Below are positions 25,961 through 36,355 of a stretch of DNA of 64,000 bases, one piece after another. Location of the stretch: positions 1,612,001 through 1,676,000 of the forward strand of contig NZ_AP019829.2 in the NCBI RefSeq assembly GCF_007990545.2, written 5' to 3'. The notes beneath the pieces are model-generated. The model was not told the DNA's origin and ran no database searches. It worked only from the letters and a program-made list of their open reading frames with translations. The stretch comes from Leptotrichia wadei (GTDB lineage: Bacteria > Fusobacteriota > Fusobacteriia > Fusobacteriales > Leptotrichiaceae). Every line of letters starts with the position of its first letter. The stretch's first letter is position 1. Position numbers and translations under genes: made by a program.

Positions 25961-27100
25961 CTAATTTTCAATTTTATTTATAATTTTTTGTCCTATAACA
26001 ACTCTATCCAATCCCGCTAAATCCTGTATAACATCAATATTTTTAAAACCAAAATTTTTCATGATTTCTGAAACATTTTTTCCCTGCTTATAGCCAATCT
26101 CAAATAACAAATATCCAAAATCAGCCAAATAATCAAATGCCTTCTGACAAATTTCATAATAAAAATATAATCCGTCATTTTCTGCAAAAAGTGCTTCGCT
26201 TGGCTCATGTAATAAAGTGTCATCTGACATAATACCAACTTCATTAAGGGAAATATACGGCGGATTTGACACTATCATATCAAACTGTTTAAATTCTACG
26301 TTTTCAAATAAATCAGATTTTAAAAACTTTATATTTGAAACTTTTAAAATCTCTTTATTTTTTTGAGCAGTTTCAAGTGCCTTTTCAGAAATATCTACAC
26401 CTAACACATAAGAACTTTCTACTTCCAATGCAGCTGTTATCCCTATTATACCACTTCCAACTCCAATGTCAAGTATTTTTGGATGCACTTGATTTTTTGA
26501 AATTTTAGTTTTTAAAATATCAATCATTTTTTCTACCAAAATTTCTGTATCTTGACGCGGAATCAAAACCCCTTTATCAACATAAAATTTTCTTTTATAA
26601 AATTCCTGCTCATTTAGCAAATATTGAACTGGAAACTTTTCACGTCCAATTTTTTGAATAAAATATCTGATTTTCTCGATTTTTTCATCTTCAATATCAT
26701 CTCTATACTTTGTAAAAAGCATCATTCTGTCAATATTCAAAACATGCGAAAATACAATTTCTGCGATTAATTTACTTTCTTCAATATCATTTTTTTCAAG
26801 ATATTGAATACTTTTATCAAGCAGTAATTTTAATTGTTTTTCAGATTTTACTGCATTTTCAAAATTATTATCACCAGATATCTTCTTTTCTTTTAATTTA
26901 TTTACTACTTCATTTAATTTCCCCCTGATTTTTTTTAATTCATCTTCTGATAATATTCGTTCAAATTCAGCATATAGCATAATTCTTTCCATTTTCATTA
27001 TTTCAGCAATTATACTTTCCGCTGTTAATCGAGCATTTTTTACCTTTTGTTTTTTCAAATAATTAACCGATTTATTCAAAATATCCAGCAAATTATTCAT
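25961..27100 (-). CDS. prmC: Release-factor glutamine methyltransferase with duplicated N-terminal domain
   Basis: PrmC methylates the glutamine of the GGQ motif in release factors 1 and 2. Methyltransferase motif I is [11 protein letters not shown] (about 210-220) and the catalytic NPPY is at 279-282. Family length is near 280 residues; this one is 379. The excess is a second copy of the helical N-terminal domain: residues 4-64 ([20 protein letters not shown]...) align with 91-151 ([20 protein letters not shown]...). The start is ATG at 27100, overlapping the prfA stop by 8 nt; a TTG four codons upstream is less likely. Coupling to prfA, its substrate, is the classical arrangement. Confidence 0.93.
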   Translation of the reverse strand: MNNLLDILNKSVNYLKKQKVKNARLTAESIIAEIMKMERIMLYAEFERILSEDELKKIRGKLNEVVNKLKEKKISGDNNFENAVKSEKQLKLLLDKSIQYLEKNDIEESKLIAEIVFSHVLNIDRMMLFTKYRDDIEDEKIEKIRYFIQKIGREKFPVQYLLNEQEFYKRKFYVDKGVLIPRQDTEILVEKMIDILKTKISKNQVHPKILDIGVGSGIIGITAALEVESSYVLGVDISEKALETAQKNKEILKVSNIKFLKSDLFENVEFKQFDMIVSNPPYISLNEVGIMSDDTLLHEPSEALFAENDGLYFYYEICQKAFDYLADFGYLLFEIGYKQGKNVSEIMKNFGFKNIDVIQDLAGLDRVVIGQKIINKIEN

Positions 27101-28175
27101 TATTACTTCCAACCTCTTTCAATAATTCCGCTTGCTCATAAGCTATTAAGGCATCTATCATCTCATTCAGATCCCCATCCAAAATTCCTTCAAGTCTGTG
27201 AAGTGTCAATTTAATCCTATGATCCGTAACTCTTCCTTGTGGAAAGTTATAAGTTCTAATTTTTTCAGATCTATCTCCACTTCCAACTTGTGAACGTCTT
27301 TCATTTTCAACCGCACTTCTTTGTTTTTCACATTCCATTTCATATAATTTAGAAACCAGTACCTTCATTGCAGCTTCCTTATTTTTTATTTGTGAACGTC
27401 CATCTTGTGAAGTTACCACAAGTCCAGTTGGCAAGTGAGTAATTCTTACGGCAGAATCAGTAGTATTTACATGCTGTCCACCTGCACCACTTGATCTATA
27501 CGTATCAATTTTCAAATCATTTGGATTAATTTCTACTTCACTTACATCATCTATTTCAGGTAATACCGCAACTGTAATTGTAGATGTATGAACTCTTCCA
27601 GAAGATTCAGTAGCTGGAACTCTTTGCACACGATGAACTCCACTTTCAAATTTTAATCTTGAATAAGCTCCGTGTCCTTTAATCAAAAATGTTACTTCTT
27701 TTAATCCGCCAACACCAATTTCATTCTTTTCAATGATTTCAGTTTTCCAGCGGTTTCTTTCTGCATATCTTGTAAACATTCTGAAAATATCAGCTGCAAA
27801 TAATGCCGCTTCATCTCCACCCGCACCAGCACGGATTTCCATAATAACATTTTTATCATCGTTGGGATCCTTTGGAAGTAAAAGAACTTTTAATTCTTCC
27901 TCAAGATGTGGAATTTCTTCTTCAATTAAATGAATTTCTTCATGCATCATTTCTTTCATTTCGGTATCTTTTTCAGATTTCAAGTCTTCTTTTAAACCTT
28001 CCAATTCCTCTTTACGATCTTTGTAATATGTATACTTTTTAACAACCTCATCAATACTGTTTAAAGCCTTATTATACTCCATAATTTTCTTTGGATCTGA
28101 TACAACTTCAGGATCCATAAGCATTTTTGTAAGTTCTTCATGCTTTAAAACAACATCGTCTAATTTTTGAAACAT
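27093..28175 (-). CDS. prfA: Peptide chain release factor 1
   Basis: RF1 ends translation at UAA and UAG. The 360-residue protein has the stop-codon reading tripeptide in [15 protein letters not shown] and the catalytic GGQ in [17 protein letters not shown], whose glutamine is the target of PrmC. The coiled N-terminus and the acidic domain ([14 protein letters not shown] at the end) are typical. prmC starts inside its last codons. The 178 nt upstream contain no evident regulatory structure. Confidence 0.97.
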   Translation of the reverse strand: MFQKLDDVVLKHEELTKMLMDPEVVSDPKKIMEYNKALNSIDEVVKKYTYYKDRKEELEGLKEDLKSEKDTEMKEMMHEEIHLIEEEIPHLEEELKVLLLPKDPNDDKNVIMEIRAGAGGDEAALFAADIFRMFTRYAERNRWKTEIIEKNEIGVGGLKEVTFLIKGHGAYSRLKFESGVHRVQRVPATESSGRVHTSTITVAVLPEIDDVSEVEINPNDLKIDTYRSSGAGGQHVNTTDSAVRITHLPTGLVVTSQDGRSQIKNKEAAMKVLVSKLYEMECEKQRSAVENERRSQVGSGDRSEKIRTYNFPQGRVTDHRIKLTLHRLEGILDGDLNEMIDALIAYEQAELLKEVGSNNE

Positions 28176-28353
28176 AATTTATTTTCCAACTCCTAAATTC
28201 TTAATTTTATTTAAACAATTTATAATCCAAATTATTTTTGAAACTTTTATATCAATTTTTTTGATTATCTAAAATAAATTTTCTCAACAATTCCTTTTTT
28301 AGATAACTTTTAACGTTAAGTATTATAGCACATTTTTTAATCTTTTTCAATTT

Positions 28354-29172
28354 TTAATTATACAAAATTCCAAATTGCATCATTATAAATAATATAACAA
28401 ACGCAACTGAAAATCCAAGCAGTCCACCCAACAAAACTTCCCTAATACTGTGAATTCCAGACTTAACTCTACTTTGAGCAACTAATGCAGCCATAAAGAA
28501 TCCCAAAACCAATATTCTTACATCTGAAGTCATAAATACAAGTATTCCAAAAGCCGCAAAAGCTATTGCACTATGTCCACTAGGCATACCTCCTTCAAGC
28601 GGTGTACCTTTTCTAAAAAATGTTTTTAAAACAATTACCAGAATTGAAACCAAAATTAATATCAAAATTGAAATATTACCTTTTCTTCCAGCAATAATAT
28701 GTAACTTATTCGTACCATCAAAAATATCCAGCAATTTATCATAAAATAGCAGATAACCCACACAAAGTGCATTAATTGCAGCAACTAAGACCGCTCCAGC
28801 TGCTACATCCTTAGCCAATTTCGCAAGTGGATGCCGTTCAGGAGAAACCAAATCAACAATTGCTTCAACTGCAGTATTTATAAGTTCCGTAATTAATACA
28901 AATGAAACCGATAATGAAATTATCAAAATTTCTACTTTACTCGCATTTATAATAATCGCTAAAATTACAATAATAATTGCCGCAAGTATATGAACTTTCA
29001 TGTGTTTTTCATTCTTCAATGATGAAATTAGCCCTTCAATCGCAAAATTAAAACTATCGACAAGTCTTTTATCCCTTGCCCTTTCCTTTTTTATATCCCA
29101 ATTATATCTATTCTTTTTACGAAATAATGAAAATATTGATTTTTTCTTTTTTTTATTTTTATTTTTTCCCAT
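28354..29172 (-). CDS. DgkA-type kinase fused to a PAP2 phosphatase
   Basis: A 272-residue inner-membrane fusion. After a Lys-rich cytoplasmic start, residues 36-145 are a diacylglycerol/undecaprenol kinase domain with the signature ELINTAVEAIVD (96-107). Residues 170-270 form a PAP2 lipid-phosphatase domain with GGMPSGHSAIAF (PSGH at 197-200) and SRVKSGIH (234-241). The two activities are formally opposed (lipid phosphorylation and dephosphorylation), most likely on undecaprenol or its phosphates in the wall precursor cycle. It follows ybeY by 38 nt in the conserved pgpH-ybeY-dgkA order. Several Firmicutes have similar fusions. Confidence 0.9.
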   Translation of the reverse strand: MGKNKNKKKKKSIFSLFRKKNRYNWDIKKERARDKRLVDSFNFAIEGLISSLKNEKHMKVHILAAIIIVILAIIINASKVEILIISLSVSFVLITELINTAVEAIVDLVSPERHPLAKLAKDVAAGAVLVAAINALCVGYLLFYDKLLDIFDGTNKLHIIAGRKGNISILILILVSILVIVLKTFFRKGTPLEGGMPSGHSAIAFAAFGILVFMTSDVRILVLGFFMAALVAQSRVKSGIHSIREVLLGGLLGFSVAFVILFIMMQFGILYN

Positions 29173-29210
29173 TAAAATTTTTACTCCTTCCTAGATTTCT
29201 TATAAAAAAT

Positions 29211-29699
29211 TTATCTCGTATAATTAAATTTACTCAAAATTTCTTCTTCTCGTCTTCTCATAACAACCTTATCTTCTTCCTCAATATGGTCATATCCCAA
29301 TAAATGTAACATTCCATGACATAAAACATAGTAAAATTCACGTTCGTCAGAATGTCCATATTCACTTGATTGCTCCTTCACACGATCAATCGAAATTACA
29401 ATATCACCCAACATATTAACTGCCCCAATATTTTCTGTTTCATTGTAAGCAAAAGAAATTACATCAGTTGGAGCATTTTTTTGGCGGTATTCTCGATTTA
29501 TTTTCTGAATTTCCTCATTTGTTGTAATTAATAATGAAAGGTAGTATTCATTTTTATCAAAATCTTCACTATATTCATCTTTCAAAATATAACTTACAAA
29601 CTTATTTATTTTTTCTTCATCAAAGAAACTATCAATTTTTTCAATGTTATAAGTTATATCTATTTCTATTTTTTTTTCTGCATTCACTTCTTTTTCCAT
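29211..29699 (-). CDS. ybeY: Endoribonuclease YbeY (16S rRNA maturation)
   Basis: A zinc-dependent single-strand RNase used in rRNA 3'-end processing and ribosome quality control. The metal site HGMLHLLGYDH (H-x3-H-x5-H) is intact, and the lead-in APTDVISFAYNE and NMLGDIVISID is standard. It has 162 residues. An N-terminal extension of about 20 charged residues is longer than in E. coli. It sits between the 7TM-HD gene (45 nt upstream) and the DgkA-PAP2 gene. Confidence 0.96.
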   Translation of the reverse strand: MEKEVNAEKKIEIDITYNIEKIDSFFDEEKINKFVSYILKDEYSEDFDKNEYYLSLLITTNEEIQKINREYRQKNAPTDVISFAYNETENIGAVNMLGDIVISIDRVKEQSSEYGHSDEREFYYVLCHGMLHLLGYDHIEEEDKVVMRRREEEILSKFNYTR

Positions 29700-29744
29700 T
29701 TTTTATATTTTCTCCATCTTCCAATTAGAGTTCGACAATCTAAT

Positions 29745-31802
29745 TTATTTATTTTTCTTAGTTCTTTCATCCATTTTCGGATATTTTATTCTTTCATGAT
29801 AAACACCTTGCAGTGTATTTATAAAGGATTGAATAACTTTTTCTAATTCTCCCAAAGTTAAATCAGAATCGCTTAATTGTTTATCTTCAATTTTTGATTT
29901 TACTAAATACCTAATAAAATTTTCTATTCCTTCCTTGCTTTTATTTTCAAGTGTTCTCGTAGCCGCTTCCACCGTATCTGCCAAAAGTATAATTCCAGAT
30001 TCCTTTGTTTTCGGTTTAGGTCCACTATATCTAAAGTTACTTTCAACTACCTTTTCTCCACTTTCTAATGCCTTATAGTAAAAATATTGAGTCAAAGTTG
30101 TTCCGTGATGCTGTAAAATCACATCCAGTATTTCCTTTGGCAATTTGTTTTCTTTACCCATTATATATCCGTCTTTTGTATGGGAAGTCAATATTAATGC
30201 ACTTAATGAAGGTTTTATCTTATTATGTGGATTAATTCCATCCCTCTGATTTTCCACAAAAAACTCTGGACGTTTCATTTTTCCAATATCATGATAATAC
30301 GAGGCAATTCTCGCAAAAGTGGCATTTGCTCCTATACTTTCAGCCGCTCCTTCAGCTAGTGCTCCAACCATTATACTGTGATGGAAAGTCCCTGGAGCTT
30401 TTATAAGCAACTGTTTAAGCAACGTATGTGAAAAGTCACTTAATTCCAGCAATTTCATCGTTGTCAAAATATCAAAGTAATCTTCAAAATACGGTAATAT
30501 CGCAAGTGACATCATCCCAGTCAAAATCCCTGAAAATACTGAAAATACAATCATTATCATTATTAATCCCAAATTCGACTGATTTACTAATCCATAGCTA
30601 AATGCCAATAATGCCTGAAATATCCCTAGAAAAAAACTCAATTTAATAATATCACTTCTACCAACAAGATCATCCGCCTTGTAAATTGCAATAAGTGAAA
30701 CTGCTATTGTAACAAAAAACCATGATTCTTCCTGTGATAACATAATCATATTAGAAAATGTTATGATAATCGCATAAGTTTTATTTCCCAAAATTGTAGA
30801 AATAATCGGAAGCATCGCAAAAGGAAGCAAATAAATAAAAAATTGATTATTTAAAAATAAAACATAAATTACATTTACAATTATTATTGTAATTAATGTT
30901 GGGTAAAATGCATTCGATTCCACAACTTTTCTTACATTTTTTTTAAGAAGATAATGTATTAAAATTAAAAGTAATGAAAATGTTGTTGTCAGCCCAACTG
31001 CTTTTTTAAACTTATCTCCATTTCTTATCAAGTTCAGTTTTTCCAATTTCATAAATGCATCTGAATCAATTATTTCACCTTTTTTTACAATAATATCTCC
31101 TTTATAAATCTTAATTTCCTTATCCTTCAATGACATCATATTATCTGCAATTTTCTTTTTTGTAGCCTCTTCATTTATAACCAAATTTGGCTTTATAAAA
31201 TTTTGAAGAACCTTCATATCTAGATTATCAGCTTTTATATCCTTTCTTCGGATTATTTTTGGTAAATTCTCCATTTTATAAATTCCTGTGCTGTAAATTT
31301 CAGACATAATTTCATCAAGATTTACAGAATATTCCACATTTTCGGTCCTTGCTGCTATTTCTCTAATATCAGCATTTGTAAATGTATACTTATTATCCTT
31401 TATATACTTTCCAATAGCCGCATCATCAGACAAATTCATATTACGTATATCCCGTAAAAATTTATTAAGAGCAATTACTGTCTCCCTATTTACGCTATTT
31501 ATTTTATCATATTCAGGCTGTGTCGTTCTCATTATTTTTTCTTCAATACTGTCATCCAAAATATCCACAAAATACGACATATTTTTATAAGCTACAATAT
31601 CAGATTTTGCGATACTTCCAACACTATAGTTTACATTTAGCCTTGACATTTCTATAATTATTCCAAATATCATAAATGTTATCGCCAAAATAGCAAATCT
31701 AAATATAAATCTATTTTTAATATAGGATTGGGATTCATTATTTTTTTTCTTTTTTTCCTTTATTTCAAAAAGAAATTCCCGCCCTAATATATTTACTTTC
31801 AT
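29745..31802 (-). CDS. pgpH: 7TM-HD family phosphohydrolase (PgpH-like, probable c-di-AMP phosphodiesterase)
   Basis: A 685-residue inner-membrane protein. The order is a first membrane helix (about 30-52), an extracytoplasmic 7TMR-HDED domain (about 55-275), seven membrane helices (about 275-465), and a cytoplasmic HD domain. HD residues are visible in APGTFHHSIMVGALAEGAAE and RIASYYHDIGKMKRPEFF, with further ligands at GHSHTKDGY-like SHTKDGY and DVILQHHGT. In Listeria and Bacillus this family degrades cyclic di-AMP. The next genes downstream, ybeY and dgkA, are the conserved neighbours. No diadenylate cyclase gene is in the window. Confidence 0.92.
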   Translation of the reverse strand: MKVNILGREFLFEIKEKKKKNNESQSYIKNRFIFRFAILAITFMIFGIIIEMSRLNVNYSVGSIAKSDIVAYKNMSYFVDILDDSIEEKIMRTTQPEYDKINSVNRETVIALNKFLRDIRNMNLSDDAAIGKYIKDNKYTFTNADIREIAARTENVEYSVNLDEIMSEIYSTGIYKMENLPKIIRRKDIKADNLDMKVLQNFIKPNLVINEEATKKKIADNMMSLKDKEIKIYKGDIIVKKGEIIDSDAFMKLEKLNLIRNGDKFKKAVGLTTTFSLLLILIHYLLKKNVRKVVESNAFYPTLITIIIVNVIYVLFLNNQFFIYLLPFAMLPIISTILGNKTYAIIITFSNMIMLSQEESWFFVTIAVSLIAIYKADDLVGRSDIIKLSFFLGIFQALLAFSYGLVNQSNLGLIMIMIVFSVFSGILTGMMSLAILPYFEDYFDILTTMKLLELSDFSHTLLKQLLIKAPGTFHHSIMVGALAEGAAESIGANATFARIASYYHDIGKMKRPEFFVENQRDGINPHNKIKPSLSALILTSHTKDGYIMGKENKLPKEILDVILQHHGTTLTQYFYYKALESGEKVVESNFRYSGPKPKTKESGIILLADTVEAATRTLENKSKEGIENFIRYLVKSKIEDKQLSDSDLTLGELEKVIQSFINTLQGVYHERIKYPKMDERTKKNK

Positions 31803-31903
31803 TTTCCCTTTCCTTTCCTAAATTTTATAAAATTCCTTTTTTATATCCTAAGCCAATATTTTTTTATATAAAATTTTTACTTTTATAATTTTCTTTAAAC
31901 ATT

Positions 31904-34372
31904 CTATTTTATTCTCTTTAAAATCTCATTTTTACTTTTAACTACTCTATTTTGTGGTAAAGCAGCCAAAAATTTCTTTCCATACATTTTTTTTATTATT
32001 CTATTATCAAGAATAACTATATTCCCACTATCTGACTTACTTCTAATAAGCCTTCCAACTCCTTGCTTAAATTTAATCACAGCCTGTGGAACTTGATAAT
32101 CATTAAACGGATTTTGCCCATTTTTTTTTATATTTTCAATAATAGCCTCTGTTACAGGATCATTTGGCACTTTAAACGGCAGTTTTGTAATAATTACTGA
32201 TTTTAATTGATCTCCCTGAACATCAACACCTTCCCAAAAACTGTCTGTCCCAAATAATATCGGATTTTTAGAGTTCTTAAATATTTCAATCATTTCATGC
32301 CGTGGAAAATCATTTTGCTTTATAAGCGTATATTCCTTTTCAGAAAACCGTGTTTTTAACTGGTTATACAAAAAATTTAAAGCACTATGTGAAGTAAATA
32401 ATAAAAAACAATGTCCTTTCGTACTTTTTATCACCCCTTCAATAAATTCTTCCAAATCCCTCATAAACTCAATATTCGTTGGATTAAGTGCATCTTCTGG
32501 AATATAGACTTTCATTTGCTTTTCATAGTCAAATGGTGATTTTACAATTTTTTCATCTATTTTTTTATGTTTTTCCTTCATAAGTCCAACGCTTTTTTTA
32601 TAATAGTCAAACTTATTGTCAACAGCAAGTGTCGCTGAAGTAAAAATCATTCTATCCATTTTCATAAACAAATTATCATTTAGTTCATCTGAAATATCAA
32701 ATGGTGTCGCATACAATTTCACATTTGGACGAACTGTCGTAACATTTGCCCAGTAAACATAGCCTTCCTCTTTCCCTTCCAAAATAAACTCAAACTTTTT
32801 ATAATATTGCTTCAATCTTTCATAATATCTTGAAAATTCAAATAAGAATCCCTCTTTATCTTCCAAATTATAATTGCTCACTTTATTTAAAAATTTATTA
32901 ATTTTTATAACTAAATTTCCATAAATTTCCTTAAACTGGCTATTTAATTTCATAGCCTCACAAAAAAATTTATTTCTTTGCATTTTCTCCTTATCAATTT
33001 TTACTTTAATTTCCTTGTTATCATTATTTTCCGAAAAAAGATAAGTTAATTTGTCAAAAATATCAATTCCCTTATCATAAAATTTATTCAGTTCCTCAAC
33101 AACATCCTCCCGCAATTCATCGACTTCCTTATATTCTTCACTTGAAAGACTTTCATTCAAGTAAGTCAAAAGTCTTACAAGAGCCCCTCCATTGTTTGAT
33201 TTTACAACACGCTTATTATAAATATTTCCCATAAGCCGTCCAAAGGAAATTTTTGACGTTTCAAAAGTAAAATAATTCCGAGCAGTATCTTCAATATTGT
33301 GAGCTTCATCAAAAACTACAATATCATAATTCGGTAAAATTGAATAATTTGTATAAAATCCTGTATGATTTCTAATTGCTAAATCGGCAAAAAACATATG
33401 ATGATTTACAATAAGAAGTCTCGCATCTGAAACATTTCTTCTTGCATTAAAGAAATGACATTTTGAATAATACGGACACTTCACACCTTTACACATATCA
33501 GCTTCACTATTCACTTTTTCCCAAATACTATTTGGAATCTCATATTTCAACTCAGTCCTGTCACCTGTTTTCGTAACATTTTTATCCCATTCAATGAGAT
33601 TTCTTATGACTTTTTTTTCTTTTTTTTCATATTCTGTATCTGTTTCCTTATCATCAATCTCTAAATTATAAAGTTTTCTTTTACAAAGATAATTTCCTCT
33701 TCCTTTTACAATTTGATAACTAAAATCCTCATCAATAATTTTTTTCAAAAGTGGAATATCTTTATTAATAAGCTGTTCCTGTAAGTTAATTGTATTTGTA
33801 GAAACAATTACCTTCAAATTATTTTCAATAGCATAAATTAATGTAGGCAAAAGATAAGCAATCGTTTTTCCCGTTCCAGTCCCAGCTTCAACTATCAGTT
33901 TCCTATTCTCATTCATACTTTTCTCAATAAATTTAGCCATCTCATACTGCTCCCGCCGTACTTCAAACTTTCCAAAATTTTTATGAATAATCCCATTTTC
34001 TCCAAAATAATCATCAATATCAATTTTTATAAATTCCCTTAAAGGCACAACCACACAAATATCATCCACATCATTATTTACAATATATGAAGCTCCACCA
34101 ACTTCTCCATACATACTAGAAATATTCACATCCTCATCAGATGGAATCAGCACTCCAGATGGATGATTATGTATTATAACCTCATTTTTTCTCATCATAT
34201 TCAGCAACGCAGCAACAGAGCCAGCATTTCCCCTAGCAATAACCTCAAACTCAGAAATAATCCCATTCTCATCAGGAATTCCCCTAAAAAATATCTCATT
34301 CCCGCCATATCTCTTTATTTCTGATCGCATCCCGCTTGCCGCTTTTTCACTAATAAATTCAGAAATTTTCAT
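31904..34372 (-). CDS. RadC-like JAMM domain fused to a DinG/XPD-type helicase
   Basis: An 822-residue two-part protein. Residues 1-115 contain HNHPSGVLIPSDED (His68, His70, Ser78, Asp81), the JAMM metal site as found in RadC. Then comes an Fe-S superfamily 2 helicase: Walker A VEAGTGTGKT (about 161-170), an Fe-S cysteine set (MCKGVKCPYYSKCHF), VFDEAH, and the C-terminal motifs FTSATL, FGTDSFWEGVDV and QGVGRLIRS. It should unwind R-loops or recombination intermediates 5' to 3'. ATG at 34372 has AGGAGG at ideal spacing; an upstream extension of 29 codons lacks this and overlaps the terminator. E. coli DinG has no JAMM domain. Gene symbol withheld because of the fusion. Confidence 0.88.
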   Translation of the reverse strand: MKISEFISEKAASGMRSEIKRYGGNEIFFRGIPDENGIISEFEVIARGNAGSVAALLNMMRKNEVIIHNHPSGVLIPSDEDVNISSMYGEVGGASYIVNNDVDDICVVVPLREFIKIDIDDYFGENGIIHKNFGKFEVRREQYEMAKFIEKSMNENRKLIVEAGTGTGKTIAYLLPTLIYAIENNLKVIVSTNTINLQEQLINKDIPLLKKIIDEDFSYQIVKGRGNYLCKRKLYNLEIDDKETDTEYEKKEKKVIRNLIEWDKNVTKTGDRTELKYEIPNSIWEKVNSEADMCKGVKCPYYSKCHFFNARRNVSDARLLIVNHHMFFADLAIRNHTGFYTNYSILPNYDIVVFDEAHNIEDTARNYFTFETSKISFGRLMGNIYNKRVVKSNNGGALVRLLTYLNESLSSEEYKEVDELREDVVEELNKFYDKGIDIFDKLTYLFSENNDNKEIKVKIDKEKMQRNKFFCEAMKLNSQFKEIYGNLVIKINKFLNKVSNYNLEDKEGFLFEFSRYYERLKQYYKKFEFILEGKEEGYVYWANVTTVRPNVKLYATPFDISDELNDNLFMKMDRMIFTSATLAVDNKFDYYKKSVGLMKEKHKKIDEKIVKSPFDYEKQMKVYIPEDALNPTNIEFMRDLEEFIEGVIKSTKGHCFLLFTSHSALNFLYNQLKTRFSEKEYTLIKQNDFPRHEMIEIFKNSKNPILFGTDSFWEGVDVQGDQLKSVIITKLPFKVPNDPVTEAIIENIKKNGQNPFNDYQVPQAVIKFKQGVGRLIRSKSDSGNIVILDNRIIKKMYGKKFLAALPQNRVVKSKNEILKRIK

Positions 34373-34431
34373 TTTTCCTCCTATACTAAAGATTTTACTA
34401 TATAAAAAGTTTTTTTTCAACTTTTCTTTAC

Positions 34432-34467
34432 AAAAAAATAACCATTGCTTATACAACAATGATTATT
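34432..34467 (-). terminator. Terminator of the DUF333 gene
   Basis: Minus strand AATAATCATTG-TTGTATAAG-CAATGGTTATT (11 bp, one GU pair) then six T residues, separating this gene from the helicase gene. Confidence 0.75.
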
Positions 34468-34485
34468 TACTTAGAAATTAATTTT

Positions 34486-34848
34486 TTATTTTTTATTAAT
34501 TTCTGGAACTCCCTTTTCTGTCAAATCATGGTTTTGCCTATAAAACTCCCATTCATCAACTTCTTTCCCATCCTTAAATTTACAAATTCCATATTCATTT
34601 TCATCTTTATCTTTTCTAATAATCGACTTCCCACCTTGTTCCACACAATAAACTGAAGCAGGATTAGCCATTCCAATCATTTTTTGTTCAGGAAAATCTT
34701 CATTTAAATCTTTATTTCCATTATTTTTAATAGAAATATTCTGATCTATTCTTACTGGTTTTGTCACCTTTCTACTAGCATCCTTACTATGTGCCTCCAA
34801 CGACATTGATAATAATCCAACCAATAAAATTCCAAATGCTTTTTTCAT
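34486..34848 (-). CDS. DUF333-containing exported protein
   Basis: A 120-residue protein with signal peptide MKKAFGILLVGLLSMSLEAHS. Its DUF333 domain is read from MANPASVYCVEQGGKSIIRK through YGICKFKDGKEVDEWEFYRQ, where the NPASxxC...GG...C.F.DG...EEW.xYR pattern is diagnostic. The two cysteines probably bond. E. coli members are small lipoproteins sometimes labelled 'putative hemolysin' without evidence. AAGGAGG precedes the ATG. It is a single gene with its own terminator. Role unknown. Confidence 0.85.
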   Translation of the reverse strand: MKKAFGILLVGLLSMSLEAHSKDASRKVTKPVRIDQNISIKNNGNKDLNEDFPEQKMIGMANPASVYCVEQGGKSIIRKDKDENEYGICKFKDGKEVDEWEFYRQNHDLTEKGVPEINKK

Positions 34849-35083
34849 TTTTCCTCCTTATTTTACTTTCATATTACTTATAAATATTATATAATATTTT
34901 TTAATATTTATATATATATTTACCTTAATTCTATATTTTTATTTCATTATTTATTGGAATTTAAAAAATTTATCAAATGAACTTCGACTATTACTTTTTT
35001 ATTGATCTATAACTAAAAAACTCTATATCCGAATCTATTTGAAAATAAAAACAAATTTTATTTTTTTCAACTTAACTAAACAA

Positions 35084-36313
35084 TTACTCAATTTCTTCAA
35101 AATAGTTTTTTTGCAATCCATAAGTCGATATTTTCCGATTAACCAGATAAGCAAAAATCACAATTATCACAAAAAATGGCAAATTATTAAATCCAAAAAC
35201 TTCTCCACCAATAAAAATTGGTGCTAATAAAGTATTTGTCGCACTTCCAAATACACTGATATACCCTGCCGCAGCAACAAATTCAATCGGAAGTCCAAAG
35301 AAAATCCCTATCACAACACCCAATGAAGCTCCAATTGAAAATAGTGGCGTCACTTCTCCACCTTGAAATCCAGCAGCCAATGTCAATGTTGTCAATAATA
35401 ATTTTAATATCCAGTCATATCCAAAAATTGGTTTCCCTAAAAAACTGTTTTCAATTAAATTTGTTCCAAGCCCAGTATATCGACCTTCGTGCAATAATAA
35501 AAGTATTATGCTAAGAAAAATTCCAATAATAAAAATTCGATAATATGGATTTTTAATTTTTTCTGCAGCAAATTTTTTCAAAAAACTTTGTAAATAAACA
35601 AATAAATTTCCAGCAAATCCAAAAATTATTCCTAAAATTGCAAATTTTACAAATGTCGTTGGAGTTATTGATAAAGTTGTATTCACAATGTGAGTAAACT
35701 TTTCCAGTCCTAGAAAAGATGAAGTCCAACTAGCAGTAAATGCTGCAACAACAGCTGGAAGCAAAGCATATAACTGCAAATTTCCCAATGCTAAAACTTC
35801 TAAACCAAAAAATAACGCTGCAATCGGAGTCTGAAACAATCCACCAAAGCCTGCCGCCATTCCTGTTACCAAAAAAACTTTAGACTTATCAGGAAAATTA
35901 AAGTACTTATTAAATCTATGAGAAAGCGTCGCTCCCAGCTGCACAGCAACCCCTTCACGCCCAGCACTTCCCCCAAACAAATGCGTAATCCAAGTCGCAA
36001 CCGTCAGAATCGGAACAAGTCTTAAAGGAATCTCCTTCTCAGTCCCATGACCAACTTCAAAAATTAGTCCCATCCCCTTACCAGTTTTCCCAGCAAATTT
36101 TTGATAAATAAAAACAATTAAAAGTCCTGCCAAAGCCAAGAAAGGCACAAAATAATACAAATATTCCTTCCGAATATCTCCAATCCAAATCAATCCTCTT
36201 CCAAAAATCGTATCAATTATTCCAACAATAAAACCAATAATAATACCTGCTATTATCAATTTTAAATACAAAAAATATGAATGCTGATAACTTTCTTTTA
36301 TATTTTTTAACAC
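35084..36313 (-). CDS. CLC-family transporter, fluoride/proton antiporter (CLC-F) type
   Basis: A 409-residue, roughly ten-helix CLC protein. The chloride-filter sequence GSGIPE of ordinary CLCs is absent; the equivalent place reads GKGMGLIFEVGHG. The glutamate motif is GGSAGREGVAVQLGA. Both features resemble the CLC-F branch that exports fluoride in exchange for protons. Other motifs are GFGGLFQTPIAALFFGLE and GGEVTPLFSIGASLG. There is no regulatory domain. The start is GTG at 36313 behind AAGGAG. No fluoride riboswitch is visible in the 400 nt upstream, which instead hold a palindromic repeat. Substrate assignment is inference from motif style. Confidence 0.75.
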   Translation of the reverse strand: MLKNIKESYQHSYFLYLKLIIAGIIIGFIVGIIDTIFGRGLIWIGDIRKEYLYYFVPFLALAGLLIVFIYQKFAGKTGKGMGLIFEVGHGTEKEIPLRLVPILTVATWITHLFGGSAGREGVAVQLGATLSHRFNKYFNFPDKSKVFLVTGMAAGFGGLFQTPIAALFFGLEVLALGNLQLYALLPAVVAAFTASWTSSFLGLEKFTHIVNTTLSITPTTFVKFAILGIIFGFAGNLFVYLQSFLKKFAAEKIKNPYYRIFIIGIFLSIILLLLHEGRYTGLGTNLIENSFLGKPIFGYDWILKLLLTTLTLAAGFQGGEVTPLFSIGASLGVVIGIFFGLPIEFVAAAGYISVFGSATNTLLAPIFIGGEVFGFNNLPFFVIIVIFAYLVNRKISTYGLQKNYFEEIE

Positions 36314-36355
36314 TCAACTTCTCCTTTCTAAAATTTATTAACATCAAATTGTTTA

